Source: Breviolum minutum Mf 1.05b.01
Taxonomy: Eukaryota > Sar > Dinophyceae > Suessiales > Symbiodiniaceae
Length of the DNA: 64,000 bases
Assembly (NCBI GenBank): GCA_000507305.1
Contig: DF241648.1
Location: forward strand, 1 to 64,000
Reading direction: 5' to 3'
Positions 32,001 through 44,639 of the stretch are shown piece after piece. The translations under genes and the position numbers were made by a program. The notes under the pieces were generated by a model. That model did not search any database, was not told the DNA's origin, and saw nothing but the letters and a program-made list of their open reading frames with translations. Position 1 is the stretch's first letter; each line of letters opens with the position of its first letter.

Positions 32001-34038
32001 GTCTGAACACGTCGACGGATCCGAAACCTTGCACCCTTCGAAGATAACATATCTTTTCTGTGGAATATGTAATACATAGAATATGTATGGATATGTAAGT
32101 TCCGTGGACATCTGGACATTAGTTGTTCGTTCATTTTGGGTGTTTTGATGTGAGGCGCTTGAGCATCGTTGGCTGCAGGCGCATGATCATCATGTAGCTT
32201 AGCTGCCGTGGTAGAAATTTAATGCTCCTCAGTGGGTTGGAGCATTGTGCAAGCAGCGGAGCGGAGAGATTGCCAATCAGTCCTTCGTTGGTTTCCAAGG
32301 AACATGTGATCGACCAAGCGATGATTGAGGATTTGTGCAACTTTGCCAAGGTGGGATTCAACAAGAACTTGTTGTTTTATTTTGCTGTTGTTTTCTCATG
32401 TCTTGGAGACGTTTTCTTTCAGAAAATTTCCACGGAATTTATTACGATTGACTCACAGATAATATTGACGTCCATGACATTCGAAATTCCATTGTTGACT
32501 TTTTTCAGGTGTCCGTCTTTCGAAGGGCATGCCTTGGGGTCCTTTCCTGGTCCTTGGGAGTGGAAGAACGCAAACAGGTCGGATGGGGGTAGATTCCAAG
32601 AGAAAGTTTTAAGGTTTCCTTGAATTTTGTGGGAAAAACATCTGTCCAATATCATTTGAATGTCATTCGATTCATCAAATCCTTTGTTTCGCCAAATTTT
32701 TGTGCGAGTGTTTGAAGGTTTCATTTGCAAATGCAGTTTTTTCAATCGTTGTATTTAGTTGGCTTTTAACGTCAACTCTTGTCACTTTAAGGTGCGGGAT
32801 GCGTTTTTGCAGATTGACAAAGATCGCAGTGGCACCATCACCATCAACGAGCTGCCGGCTAAGATCAACAGAAACGTGTGACGTGTGAAGTTCACTGAGG
32901 AGAAGAGTTTTTTTGGAAATTTGACACCCAGGTTCAAGCAGGCAGTGGAAGCTAATTGTGAGATTGATGATGAGACCCTGGAGTGTTTGGGCAGCACATG
33001 TTCTTCAAGAGGTGGAAAATGGAGAGATTAGCAGAGATGAAGGGAAGCAAGGCGCAAAGGTAGTCTGATATGCGCCCAGGAAAGCCTTCAAAGCTCTTGA
33101 TGCCAACCACAAGGCCTTGAGAGATTCAAATTTGTTTGTTTTTTATATGTTTCTACGCATGTTTCTCTTATCAACACTTGACTTGTGTGATTTTCATGTG
33201 AGAAGTCCTTGACAACGACAAGGATGAAGTGAACTATCACGAGTTTTTGGCTGCCATGGCTGCTTGGCATCGGCTTTTTGATGTATTTTTGACTCACTTT
33301 TTGGAGAACTTTTCATCTTCAAAAAATGTGGAGATCCAAAACCTGGGCGGCATAAGGTAGCATCTCGGATTTCGCTGCACGATCATTTGCTGAAGGCTTG
33401 GTGGTGCTATTTGTCAATGTGACAAAGAGTGGGAGAAAATGGGGAAGTTAAAAAAAGTAAACTTTAAACACTTGAATCAAGAAAAACCACAACTCAGAAG
33501 TTCACTTTTGTAAAATAAAAGATCAACAAGTAAAACGGAACGGCACCAGCTGATTCTCAGGTGGCCTTCCGTCGCTTCGACGTGGACAACTCGGGGACCA
33601 TCACGGTGGAGAATCTCCGTGAAGTCTTGGGTGAAACTTTTGAAGGCAATGAAGTGCAGAACTTGTTGTGCCTCAGCTATGTTGAAAGGGACGTTTTTTT
33701 TGTTCAAAATCTATGGGGAGAAGATGGGATAAAGATAATCCAAATATCCAAGATAAGCATATATTATGGGAATTATGGGATTCGATTTGGTAGAATCGGA
33801 TAACCTGAGATAACATGGGATAAAGAAAGCAAGATATCCCAAAGCTGACCTCATTTTTTAAGATTGATGTGCCGTGTTCGTCCGCAAAACAAACCGAGGA
33901 GCGAATTGAATTTGAAAAATGATGGCGCCATCTCATACGAGGCCAGGGTATATGTGCTTCCAGGGATTCAAAAATTTCATGTGGAAGAAAAAATTGGTTG
34001 TAGACTTCAGCTTGCCAGCCCAAAATGTTAGGCGTTAA
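29079..34038 (+). CDS. calcium-dependent protein kinase (CDPK)
   Basis: Exons read: 29079-29159, 29376-about 29416, 29648-29719, 29822-29905, 30008-30038, 30193-about 30256, 30386-30424, 30512-30556, 30680-30716, 30796-30891, 30957-31001, 31059-31108, 31201-about 31230, 31922-about 31999, about 32300-32350, 32509-32577, 32792-about 32860, 32932-about 32990, 33080-33113, 33223-about 33280, 33561-about 33659, about 33898-33951, and 33964-34038 (TAA). Kinase motifs: G-loop LGTGYNGEV, VAIK-type KFAVKAFKL, VHRDIKLENF, LIDFGFS, CGTLAYVAPEVLE, DLWSLGVVAFVLLFGYMPF. Four EF-hand loops follow: DKDRSGTITINE (canonical), a split DANHK|DEVNYHE, DVDNSGTITVEN, and NLKNDGAISYE. It is an RD kinase phosphorylating Ser/Thr in response to Ca2+. 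The N-terminus MAGRLN lacks a myristoylation Gly2. Donors include GA (29906, 30039, 31109) and GC (29720, 30557, 30717). Confidence 0.9.
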
Positions 34039-34835
34039 TGGCCACTTCTAAATGTTTGTTTTTTGATTTGTGATGCATCACCCAGTACTCTTCTTGATGG
34101 GATTGCATCAGCCCGGCTTTTTTGGAGGGATTATACAATTTGTCTCTTGATTTTTGATTTCACAAACTAGTTTCAATTCAACTTTCGTTGTCAATTCCTT
34201 AGCATCCAACATCCATTGTTTTTCTTTGGCTTGAAGATGCTTCTCCTCAAATGGACTGGGTGACACAAAAGCAGGATGGCTGCAGATGAACCTTTTTAGA
34301 TATTTCTAGAAACAATAGAGGCACCATTTAGGGATTGTCAATTCCCTCCCTAATCCAGGCCATTGTGGGACTTTGATTCCTCATCCTCATTCTTATCCTA
34401 GTCATCATTTTCCTTCCTCTTCTTTGATTAATTTTCTTCATATCATCATTTTCCGAATCATCATTCTCATCAGTTCCTATGCCAGAGGTAGATGAACACA
34501 TGAGGCATGCTCGCTTGTGCGTGCCCAACCACCGAATCATGAAACATATGAAACATTGGCATCCTCACAAGTGTAGCCGGCATGGAGGCAAATGCGCATG
34601 CACACCGTGTCTTTTATGTAGTTGATGGATCGCACGCGGTACCTTGTACAATTTGTATTTTTGTCACATTCAATTTTCACACTATGCTTACCATGCTTTG
34701 TAAAAGCGCAAATGCTTCTTTACTCTAAAGTTGCATCTCCCATTGTACAATGTATGTGCACGTGGTACACATGACAGCAACTACCGCATGGGGCAATGAT
34801 GTGCAACATTTTGGTAGGTCCTTGGCATATGCAAA
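34039..34835. other. intergenic, no supported gene
   Basis: Low-complexity stretch of ATCATC/TTCCTC type at 34376-34480 and AT-rich DNA; nothing coding recognised. Confidence 0.5.
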
Positions 34836-35520
34836 ATGTGTTCTTGGACAGTGTTACCACAAAACTTGGGCTCAGATTTTTTGCAATCAGTACAATCCTG
34901 TGTGGAGGAGTGGATCGAGTATTTGAAGGGTGGCATGGGTGATGTGCAGCCGCACCATGCAGATGCAGCAGTGGCTTGTCAACATTTCAATCACGCTGAG
35001 AGGTTTCGGCTGTTACTCGGAAACTGTGCCAATTGCCAAGGCCCGTGTCATTGACAAAACCATGGAAAAACAGCAGGACTGCTAGAAAAGATGAGCGACT
35101 GCTAGAAAAGATGAGCGAATCATAGTGTTGCAACTTGATGAAACAACTTGTTGACAGGAAGAAACAGGACGTCCAACCAGCAAAACAGTGCGAACCAGCT
35201 GAGAGCTTAGTGCAGTTGTGCTCAGTTGTGCTGGTGTGAGAGTTTTTTCTCACTTATGTGACTTTTTTACACACCTCGTGTTTTTCAAGGAGGAACTTCA
35301 GAAGGGAGCCTTCAAGCAACCTCGAAGACAAGGAGGGGAGTTTGTTGCCTGCATGCATCGGATGTATCGGCTGCCTGGCACCAGGATTGGGGTTCAGATG
35401 GAAGACGTGGCAGTCACATCACATGTTGAGATGCCGGTCCAGGACACTGGACACTGGTTCAAACGGTCCAGCCAGTGCTGTTGCTTGATCTTGGATTTTC
35501 CCCAGAAAATCTCCACCTAG
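34836..35520 (+). CDS. uncharacterised exons
   Basis: Segments about 34880-35050 (VEEWIEYLKGG, DAAVACQHFNHAERFRLLLG), about 35158-35226 (KKQDVQPAKQCEPAESLVQL) and about 35288-35425 (EELQKGAFKQPRRQGGEF, HRMYRLPGTRIGVQMEDV) are protein-like on the + strand, each after an AG. I recognise no family. A 20-bp direct duplication (GACTGCTAGAAAAGATGAGC) lies between the first two segments, at 35078-35117. Confidence 0.35.
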
Positions 35521-36671
35521 CAAGTGTTGCTGCGGTTTGTAGCTTGTTTTAGTGATCATCTTTACTCTACTTCTTCCTTATGAAGAATTCTTCTGTATAG
35601 ATGCGGGAGACAAATTCTGAAGGAATCTAAACTCTTCGCGTGCTTGCACCCGTTAGGACGACGAGGGCAGCACAGTGAAGCACCACATTTGTTGTTCTGA
35701 AGGCTGCCGGTTTCAATGAAAATATGGGAAAGGAGTGTTAGGGCGGCTTTCCGCCATTATATCCAGAGTTCGAGAACGCCGAAAGCATCCAGGAATTTTG
35801 AAGGCAATTTAGGGTTTTCTCTGACTATGCTTGAAGCATAGTCAGATCAAAAAGAAAGTCAACTTCAATTCGCAAGTTCGTGATTCAAGGAACAAGAGTA
35901 TATGATGTCCAGGATCAAACCAAGGAATTTTGTGGGTTTTTTCCGAAGTTCCTTGTATCAAATTTGCCTCTATAGCTCAGTGATCTTTGCTACGGCTGCA
36001 TTGGCTTGATCACAAAACCTTTTGCAACAGTTTCACCCGTTTACGTTTGTGTTTGCACTGGGCCTTGTCTCGCATAGGGACAACCATTGCCATTACTTCT
36101 GTGGGAAGTGCTGGCGGGTGCGAGAACAAGGTCGCGGTTTGAGGCAGTGTTCTTTTCGAGAGCCTGACCGAAATGTTTGAAGCAGAAAGCTGGGAAGAGC
36201 TCATTCGTGAGGAATCCGACCATACAGACAATTCTGATGTAAACTTGATGATAAGCATCTATGAGGAATAAACAGAATAACACACTTTCAATCCACTCTT
36301 GCGTTCCGTGTTTTCCCAGAAAACTCATCCTAGGTATTCTGATGGATCGCTAAACACTCCGATTTTTGGCCTCCTGAGTGGGGCTGGCCGAAGCATGTTG
36401 TCGGCAACGCTTCTAGTCAACAAGTCCAAAAAGTGCTACAAAAAGTGCTGCGGGCTGCATTGAGTCATTGAGCGCTGCACGCAGAAGCATCCTGAAATAT
36501 CCTGAAACGCTTCAAGTCTCCGAGTCTCCTGAGTTTTTGGATCGGCTTTGGCAGCTCTAAGATCTTCTAAAATTATCTGAGCCATTGTACCCCTACTTTA
36601 TGCATGGACATGTGCAGACAAATGGCTCACAAGCAGCTTTTTTCCGGTGACGGCGGCGTCAGCCCGTTGCG
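35521..36671. other. no supported gene
   Basis: One + frame at about 36050-36175 contains HRDNHCHYFCGKCW, which resembles a zinc-binding patch, but it is short and isolated. The rest shows no coding signal. Confidence 0.35.
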
Positions 36672-37043
36672 TTGATCCTGTGCATGTCTACGGTTGCTAC
36701 CTCGGTAGCCACAGTACCATCTGCTGGTGAATGTATCGAAGAATTTGACCTCGATGGTGATGGCCTGCTTTCCCATACAGAACTTGGAACCTGTTTGGAG
36801 GAGGTCTTAAAACGTGGAGGCTGTGACCAAGCGAAGCGAACTTCTGCTGCGATGTTGGAAGAGTGGGCTTTGCGTTCCGAGGGTTTGGCTGCAGGGCAGG
36901 GTGCCCTTGATCGCTTGCTGCGCGCAGCTGCTGGATACATCCGTGAAATGACTCCAAAGGAAGATGTTCAAGATGAAGATGAGAAGACTGCACAACGATT
37001 GGCAAAGAAACGACTGCATTCTGAGAAAGACAATGTAGATTAA
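36672..37043 (+). CDS. EF-hand protein, C-terminal exon
   Basis: The frame gives 123 residues ending in TAA. It holds one canonical EF-hand loop, DLDGDGLLSHTE, within FDLDGDGLLSHTELGTCLEE, then a helical Ala/Leu-rich part (LDRLLRAAAGYIREM) and a charged tail (DVQDEDEKTAQRLAKKR). It probably binds Ca2+. The first residues (MILCMSTVATSVATV) may be intron or a leader; the real start is uncertain and an upstream exon is likely. It follows a CDPK gene on the same strand, but no direct link is shown. Confidence 0.55.
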   Translation: MILCMSTVATSVATVPSAGECIEEFDLDGDGLLSHTELGTCLEEVLKRGGCDQAKRTSAAMLEEWALRSEGLAAGQGALDRLLRAAAGYIREMTPKEDVQDEDEKTAQRLAKKRLHSEKDNVD

Positions 37044-37159
37044 CAGATTAAATGCAGATTATTAGATGGACAGCTCGGCGGGTTTGAATCTCATGGACCG
37101 GACTACCATGAAACACATGGAGCTGCACCAAGACGCGTCTAAGAAACCACAGCTGCCCG

Positions 37160-37459
37160 GTGCACGACCATCGCCGCCGGGACGACACGACTGACACGAC
37201 AGCGGCCTCGGTCAACAGTCAATGTCTCACCAAAAAGGAGCTCGTTCGCCGCAAAGAAGCTGCTTGCTGGCGCAAATTCTTTAAGTGTCACAGCAGGTCA
37301 CAGCAATTTTCATGCATCTTCATTTTGTCAACTCATGCCTTGTCTGTTCGTGTCTGTTCCACCCCTTGGACGACCATTGAGGTGGACGAAAATCTTAAAT
37401 TGGTCTCTCGCGTGTTGCTTGCGGAACTTCCAGAGGAGTGGAGTGACGGTGCGTGTTGA
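37160..37459 (+). CDS. uncharacterised exon pair
   Basis: Two protein-like segments in the same frame, KKELVRRKEAACWRKFFKC (about 37230-37290) and EVDENLKLVSRVLLAELPEE (about 37377-37440), the second ending in TGA at 37457-37459. A low-quality stretch between them may be an unspliced intron. No family recognised. Confidence 0.3.
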   Translation: MHDHRRRDDTTDTTAASVNSQCLTKKELVRRKEAACWRKFFKCHSRSQQFSCIFILSTHALSVRVCSTPWTTIEVDENLKLVSRVLLAELPEEWSDGAC

Positions 37460-38478
37460 CTTGTTGATGAGAAAATTGCAAACTCTTGGTCAACTGTGCA
37501 GGTCTAATGTCTAGTGCGTTCAATTTCAAACGAGTCAAAAAATACCAGCTCAGGACAATCGCTTGGTCAGCTTGGATGATTTTGCCATGGCCCCGAGTAG
37601 CAGAGAAGCTTCGTTGGTTGTGTCGTTGGTCATAGCACGTCATGGCAGTTCTGTTTCCCTGTTAAACGTCTTGAAATAGTTTGGCCTCAGCCCAAAGACC
37701 TTGCACAGAAGGTCCACATCAGTACTTGACTCTGAAATCAGAATAAATCAGATGTCTCTATAATAACTTGTGACGGAGAAGTTATTTTGCATCAGGCATA
37801 TCTATGCATATCGGAGGTTACCAAGAATGTATCGAAATCATCGAGTAACCACAAAGCCATGTGGCTCACAGCCAAAAAAGGCAAAGTCAATCACATGCAT
37901 GCATATCCGGCAGCTACAGCAAAAGGGAGTCATCATTCGGATCGTACGAAGGAATTGAAGGGATCCATAACGTGAATTGGCATGATTTGTTTTTAACAGA
38001 GTGGATAGACAGCCAACCTTAACGTACTACTTTAAGTCATCATTTCGACCCTGAGTGATCGCACTCCGCTGATGACAGCCTTGAGCTTAGCTTCCTTGCA
38101 AAGGTTTTTGTCGTCAAAAATTCGCTGCCTGGCAGGATGGTAGAGAAGACATGTCAGGCTGGGTGAGTTTTTTTTTTTGGAAAAAGTATGCTGAATGACT
38201 GAATGCTGCAGATTCTGCAGGGCTGGTGAAACATGAACCGACTGGAAGATGACCAAGGCAAAGAGCAAACAAAGGAAAGTTCCTATTTTTTATCAAATTT
38301 TTCCCATTTGATTCGCGAAAAAAAGTGTCAAAAAGTGTCAAATCACAGGAGGGGCGAAGAAACGGCTGCTTGCAGGGGAGGCCGCACGGAGCTTGGAGGT
38401 GTAAAGGTGGATCAGGTGTCTAAGCGCGGGTGTAGGATGCGGGTTTGAATGGCGGTTTGAAACACTGCATTTCCTCAG

Positions 38479-41400
38479 GTCTTTCATGGAACAGTTCAAT
38501 CAATGGATGCTGCTCCTAAGCTGCAAGTCCAGGACCATTTACCGCCACAATATCCTTTGACCATCTCCACCTCGGAACTCTCAACAAGTTCTAGCAACTT
38601 GTGGTGAAACTCTTTTGCAGCAACCTTTTGGCAAAGTTTTAGTCAATTTTTTGCCAAAACCCAAGACACCATGTACAAAAATCATCAAAACATCCATCAT
38701 TGGAGTGCAAACTTTTCGGATCGGTATTTTTGTGAAGGTCACGCGCAGTGCATCGATTGAGTGCCAAGACATGAAGAAACAATCTGGAAAGGTTGGATCG
38801 GAGAGATGAATCGGAGAAATGTATAGAAATATGATGAATGATAGTGGGGATATCATGTGATTTTCATTGATCTTGATCTTTTCCGTTTCTTTTTGTGTGT
38901 GGAGATGTTGGTCACACATTTTTAGATGTAGAGTCTGTCATCTCAACTTCATGTCGAATGGTCAACTCAACGTGGTTTCAACTGCTCTCTTGCAGTTCGT
39001 CCGGAGGCCGTGACAGCATCGAACCGTTTGGTTCGCAGCTCCATGGCAGGTATTGGTGATACGGTGGCCTTCTTCATGAAGTGGTCCAGAGATGGTCCTC
39101 AGGAGGGGCCATTTTTTGTCTGATATGACATGGATGACATGGATGAAAAATCCGACCATTTCGAGAGAAAGAGTCAAACAAGTGAAAGACCATGTGGTTG
39201 AAAGGCGTTTCAATGATGATAATGATGTTTGATGTGTCCATGTGACTACATAATGCATGAGAAATTGAATCGTTGATGTGTGCATTTTGTTTTCATAGAT
39301 TCCAAGGTGACTCAATGGTTGGGGGGAGTTCCCCCCGATCTTTTGGGTGAGGCATCACCTCCCATGCTGCGGATTCGAGCTGAGAGTGACTTTGCATTGC
39401 CCGGGAGCCCACGGTTAAAACACAACCAGCCCAGCAGCCAGCTGCCAGCTTGAAAGATGCGAAAAACCCAAGGCGTGGGAAATTTCGGACTGGAACTGCG
39501 GGCTATGGATTCGTCAATTGCGATCTCATGACGGAGTTTTTTGGAAGACCCTCATTTGCAAAGGCTGTGGATGGCCTTGATTAGCCAGCATGGAAAGTTT
39601 GACATATTTTCTTCATGTAGGAGATGGTCGAAAGGCATGAGAAATGGCACTGGAAACCTAGGAGATGCTCATGTTGAACGAGAGCTGGCGGACACTTTTG
39701 AAACCGGTCAGACAGTATGCTGCTGGCCATGAAATTGCAAAGATGTACAACGTTTCTATTAGCGTATGACTGCCAGATGGATCAGAACTTAGAATTCGAT
39801 AACGCTTTTGCGGTGACTGTATTTGTGTCAACCTGCACGTCATTCTAAGGCTTTAATGTTTGCATCAATGCTCAGGGCATGCCGATGCTTGCACAAGATT
39901 TGGTGCAGCGGGCTTGTGAGAAATAGATGATGGCACTGACTCCTCACATCATGTGGCAGCATACGGCAGCAATGTAGCGATCTTTATCAATATCCAAAAC
40001 AGTGCATCATTTTGACAAGTAGGAAAGTAACATAAAGTAACAGCAATTAACAGCATATAGACTTACCAGGGGATCAACAAGTAATAAGCAATTGAGGTCA
40101 ACCGACTTTTTCAAGGTTGCTCACACGACTGATCACCCAGGACAGTCAGCGAGATGTCGACATGTCGTCCTGATTGGCATCCAACGGCCAGTGATGTCGC
40201 CGCTGAAATTGATGTGGAAGAAGTTCGGGATGCTCAGTTTGACCGCCTGACCGTGTTTTTTTCCAATGCGAAACAGCTTCCGGCTTGCATCCCTATTTTT
40301 TTAGATATCCTATATCTTTCAATAATGAGTACTGTGAGTATCCAACTTACTGGTACAAGCTTTCCACAAGGAGCATCAAGATCACGAAAAATGAGGCCCT
40401 GGACGACTGTGATGCATCCACGTGGCTGGAGTCTGCTGGGGATGAAGGTGATGAATGTGATGAAGGTGGTGAAGTTGAAGGTGAAGAGAGCCAAAGCTGG
40501 TGGTCCAAGAATTGGTCCGATTGGTCGAATTCCTCGACTTCAAATCCAAGAAATGTGACAAATCAATGGAGCAGATGGAATGAGACCGATGAGACCTGGA
40601 CTTGGAAGCAAGATGGATGGAAGGTGCCTCGGTGTTTTGCTTCTGTCTTTTTTTTGTTTCATTTTTGATGGGCAAATTGAAACCTTGACAGGGAAACTCC
40701 AAAGCGTGGGAAGCGGGACATCGAAAACGTGGGGTTTGTTTGGTGACAGGAGCATCCTCACAAAGCTTCAAAGAGCCGACTTCCCAAAGGTCCAGATTTC
40801 GGAGATTTGGAGTGGCTAGTTGTTGTAATTTGCCACAAATGCCTGGTTTGAAGACACTGTCAGGCATTTTTAACCTGGGGCAACGAGCTGAGGGCGCCTT
40901 GGAAGATTTTGATTGGTGCAACAGTGCAACGCATCACTTTTTTTTGGCGCTTGCAAAGCATCTCTAAGGAGTGATCAAGTCCTTTAACGAAGGAGCCATA
41001 GCCAGAATGGAACTTTCCATCTTGCTTCACTGCATCTCAACCAACATGCACAGCACACATATTGCATCGCATCGTTGAATCGATTCTCATGGACTACCAA
41101 TCCATGTTCCAAGTTTTTGTGTTGCAGAGCTTGGACAATTCCCCAGGAAACAACTATGGTTTCATTGAGTCAAAAGTGCGCGCCCTAGATCTCTGAAAAT
41201 CCAAATTTGGATGCCGAACGATGCACCTTTCATTGGCAGCGTAGCATGACCAGGAAGTGGCTGATGTCTATGGCAGGGATACCTTCATTCATGGCATCTC
41301 ATTTGCATATTATGAGATGTAAGCGACGTACCAAAGACCAATGCCCAATGATAAGGAAGAATTCCTGCAGTACCTGGTATCTATAAAACTCTCTGGATAA

Positions 41401-44037
41401 ATATGAAGAAAATAATCAAATCCATCAAATCCTATGAAAATTGAAGAATGCTTTTATTCACTTCGCCGGATTTCTTCCAGGATTCCATTTTTGTGAGGTG
41501 CCCAGTTTAAGGGTCACTCTATTGGTGAACGAGTACGCTTCACTGTCCACTTGGGGCGCCATGGCCAACCACAAGCCACCAACGTGCCTTGCAAATGTTC
41601 ACTGAAGTGGAGATAGACACGATTTGAAAATCATGAAAATGATGAAAGGGATCTTGTTTCATCAACTTTTTTATTCAGCTTACCTAGTTTGCCAATAGAT
41701 TAGTGTTCGTGAGGTCTCAAAAATCAATGCATGGCCGAAGAGGCCTGCATCAGGCGTGGAGTAGACGAGTAGATCAAAGTTGGCACGTAATTCATTCATG
41801 CTCTTGATGTTACTGGGTTCTGGTGGAATGAGGGAAGCCAATTTGCATGTCATTTGTGCAGATTCTTTGGCACAAGTGGAGAAGAGACGCAAGGCACCAG
41901 GGTGTTCTTCCTTTTGGTGGTGAAAAAAACGCCTTGCATCGGCCGCTGATGAATCTCAAAAGGCTGGAGATCCCTTTTTCCTGGGTGTGGTCACCAGTTA
42001 TTTTCCAGTGCCTTGGTGGCACACGTTTTTTTTTAAGGAGAGGTGGCAAGGTGGCAATGTATGTGGCATCTTTGGATGATTTTTTGGGTGACAGCATGTG
42101 AACGGGAAAATGATGAGGAGAAGACCTGTGGCTTCATTGCAGCTCAGCTTGATATGGATGTGAAACTGGAGCTATATGGGTGATTAGTTGGTTGAAAAGG
42201 CCTTCCAATACTGAAACCATCCCAGGTTTTCCCCAAAAAAAGATGAAGAAATGCAGGTGAATGTCGTGCCTAAGGACTGTGCAGAAGTGCGACAAAGATA
42301 CCAGTATCTTGGATATTGCATCACTAACAGAACGTCTCACATCGACCAGGAACAAATCTGCCGTTCTGTTTTCTTTGAGGCAGGAAGTTTATGTCTTTGA
42401 AGATGTTCTGGCACAAAGCCTTGCCGGACCAGGTCCAGAGATGTCCAGTGCAATTTTCCATAGGTCATGGGAAAAAAAATTGGACCGAAACACGAAACCC
42501 TTGCATGTTTGGTGTGTTTTTCGGCAGGAGATTTGGTTGCCTTCTATCTTCATTTTTCCAAGCAAAAGAATGCCCAAGCATCACATCCCATGCTGCGTTT
42601 GAAAAGGGGTGCCTTGGTGAAAATCTGAAACGTTTGGATGACTGAAGCATCAACCCATTGAGCTTCGACTGAGGTGTGGAAGGGACTTTTGCCTTGAAAC
42701 TTGGAGAATTTCATGATTTTCGGACAATTTTTGAATCCACTTTCCGATTTTTGTAACCTGAGTATATTTACATAAACTGGATGAAAAATGGTCAACGTGC
42801 GAATCCGAGACAGAAAGATTTGAAGTCAAAGCTGACCTCTGAAAGCCGTTTTTTCAAAATCTGAGGAAAGGAAGGTTCAATGCTGGTGCTTTTGGTGTTG
42901 CAGAGATCCATTGTCCTGAAATTCTGAGTTTCTTTGGATGTGCTGTGACATCCTCGGTTTTTTTGTCAAACGTGAAACGATATCACTTTGGGATGTTGCA
43001 TGACATGACACGATTACACGTTGCAAGGTGAAGGTGGACGCTATGCTGGCTTCAGTGCTGGAAGCTGGATCGCTAGTGGCTTTCAACATTACGGTGGAAC
43101 AGGGTATTCCTGTAGCACCTTGGAAAAGATGTGCGACATGGTCAATCAGGATGTAAAGATGTAGAGCATGGCAGGTGAATCAGTTGACAATAAGAATATG
43201 AACGATGTGTTTCTATTGTCACAGCTTTCTTGACTTTTTCATATTTTTCCGATTTTTGGTGAAGGCATTTGATGCAGAGCCATGTGAAGAAGACTGGGTG
43301 CCCCCTGCATCACAGCTGACCTTAGAGACGAATTCCAATTGTGGAATTCGTTGCGGCTATGAAGCCTGGGGTGCGACAGATCCTTGCCTGAAAGGTTTGG
43401 TTCATGTTGTGATGTTGGTTCATTTGACAATTTGACTCCCGAAAAAGTTGATTGTACAACTCGTTGGGTGATTTTTTTTCTCCTCCCAGGAGTGTGGCAA
43501 GGGCAAAGGCGGCAACGGTGGCAAAGGCGGCAAAGGGAAAGGGCATGACAATGCACGGCATCCACGTCTGCAAAATGCAGGAGCTCGTTTGTTGCGTGAC
43601 GGAATTGCATTGCAGATGGATCATTGTCATTCTCTCTGCAGGGAACTGTGCACTGAAGGAGACACAGCTGTGCTCATAGGGCAGGTCAAGTCGTTTGACG
43701 AGAGCAAGAACTACGGCTTTATTGCATGTGATTTGGTCTCATCTGTGTACTTTGGCCATAGCCATTATGAGGTTGTTTTCGTTATTCTGGACATTCTGTG
43801 CTAAGATCAACACACTGAGATTTTGCTTCAGATTTTTTCTGCGGTTTTTTGTGATTTCTCCCCAAATCACTAGGGTGGTTTTTGGATGTTTTTTACGTTT
43901 TAAAACTTGTGAGGTTTGGCCGTGACACCGTTTTGCACGGCGATTTCTTCCACAGCAATGGCCTCTCAGTTGGAGACAAGGTGCTCTTTGAGATAAGCTT
44001 TACAAAGGATCGACCTCAAGCGCAGAAGGTTGCCTAG
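38479..44037 (+). CDS. protein with about four cold-shock domains
   Basis: N-terminal exons: 38479-about 38600 (LQVQDHLPPQYPLTISTSE), about 38995-39052 (VRPEAVTASNRLVRSSMAG), about 39301-39440 (GVPPDLLGEASPPMLRIR). Cold-shock parts: CSD A 39463 onward (RGKFRTGTAGYGFVNCDLM), ETGQTV near 39695, QGMPMLAQDLV near 39875; CSD B 41128-41175 (NNYGFIES), 41254 onward (DVYGRDTFIHG), 41506 onward (IGERVRFTVHLGRHGQPQAT); CSD C near 42110 (TCGFIAAQLD), 42383 (EVYVFEDVLAQ), 43027 (SLVAFNITVEQGIPVA); CSD D near 43650-43735 (GQVKSFDESKNYGFIACDL) and terminal exon 43914-44037 (GRDTVLHGDFF, GDKVLFEISF, RPQAQKVA, TAG). An acidic, Trp-rich exon lies at about 40330-40625 and a Gly/Lys-rich linker at 43490-43550. 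Such domains bind single-stranded RNA or DNA. Whether all exons belong to one transcript is not proven. Confidence 0.65.
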
Positions 44038-44639
44038 CAGATATGGATATGTATATACATTCTTTTTGTCAGAAAAAAACGTCAGTTAGTATAGACATCC
44101 GAGATTACAGATGTTTTTTTTTCAACTTTGTTTTTTCCACATGACATCATTGACGGTTCCGAACATGTTGTTCCGAACTGTGATGGGAAAAAACATCTCA
44201 GGTTCAAAGATGTGTCGATTGAGTGCCGTGTGGCTTTGGCCATAGCTCAGGTGCTCGGCCTGAATCCAACAAAAAAACATAAAAAACCATTGGAAAACCT
44301 GAAACGTTGTTTTACTAACATTACACAACCACCCCATGTCGCCTTGTATCAAATCCAGCTACCAGGTCAGAAATCCGACAAAACGCGCAGCTTCCATTCC
44401 CATCGATTTTTCAGAAAAAGTCTCCGCGCGGATTCGGTTCAGGAAAGGTCGGTGAAGCCGCCGAAATGAATGCCGCAGATTTCTTATCCGGGGTAGATTG
44501 AAGTATTATTTGTTTTATTTTGTCATGCGATGGGATCAAGTCTTCGAGGGACTGACCAAAATGTTGGCCTGCACCAACAGGGCCAACGGATTCACCCGTA
44601 TTCCGAATGATAAATGCTTAGCCAGAAGCTAAAGCTCAT

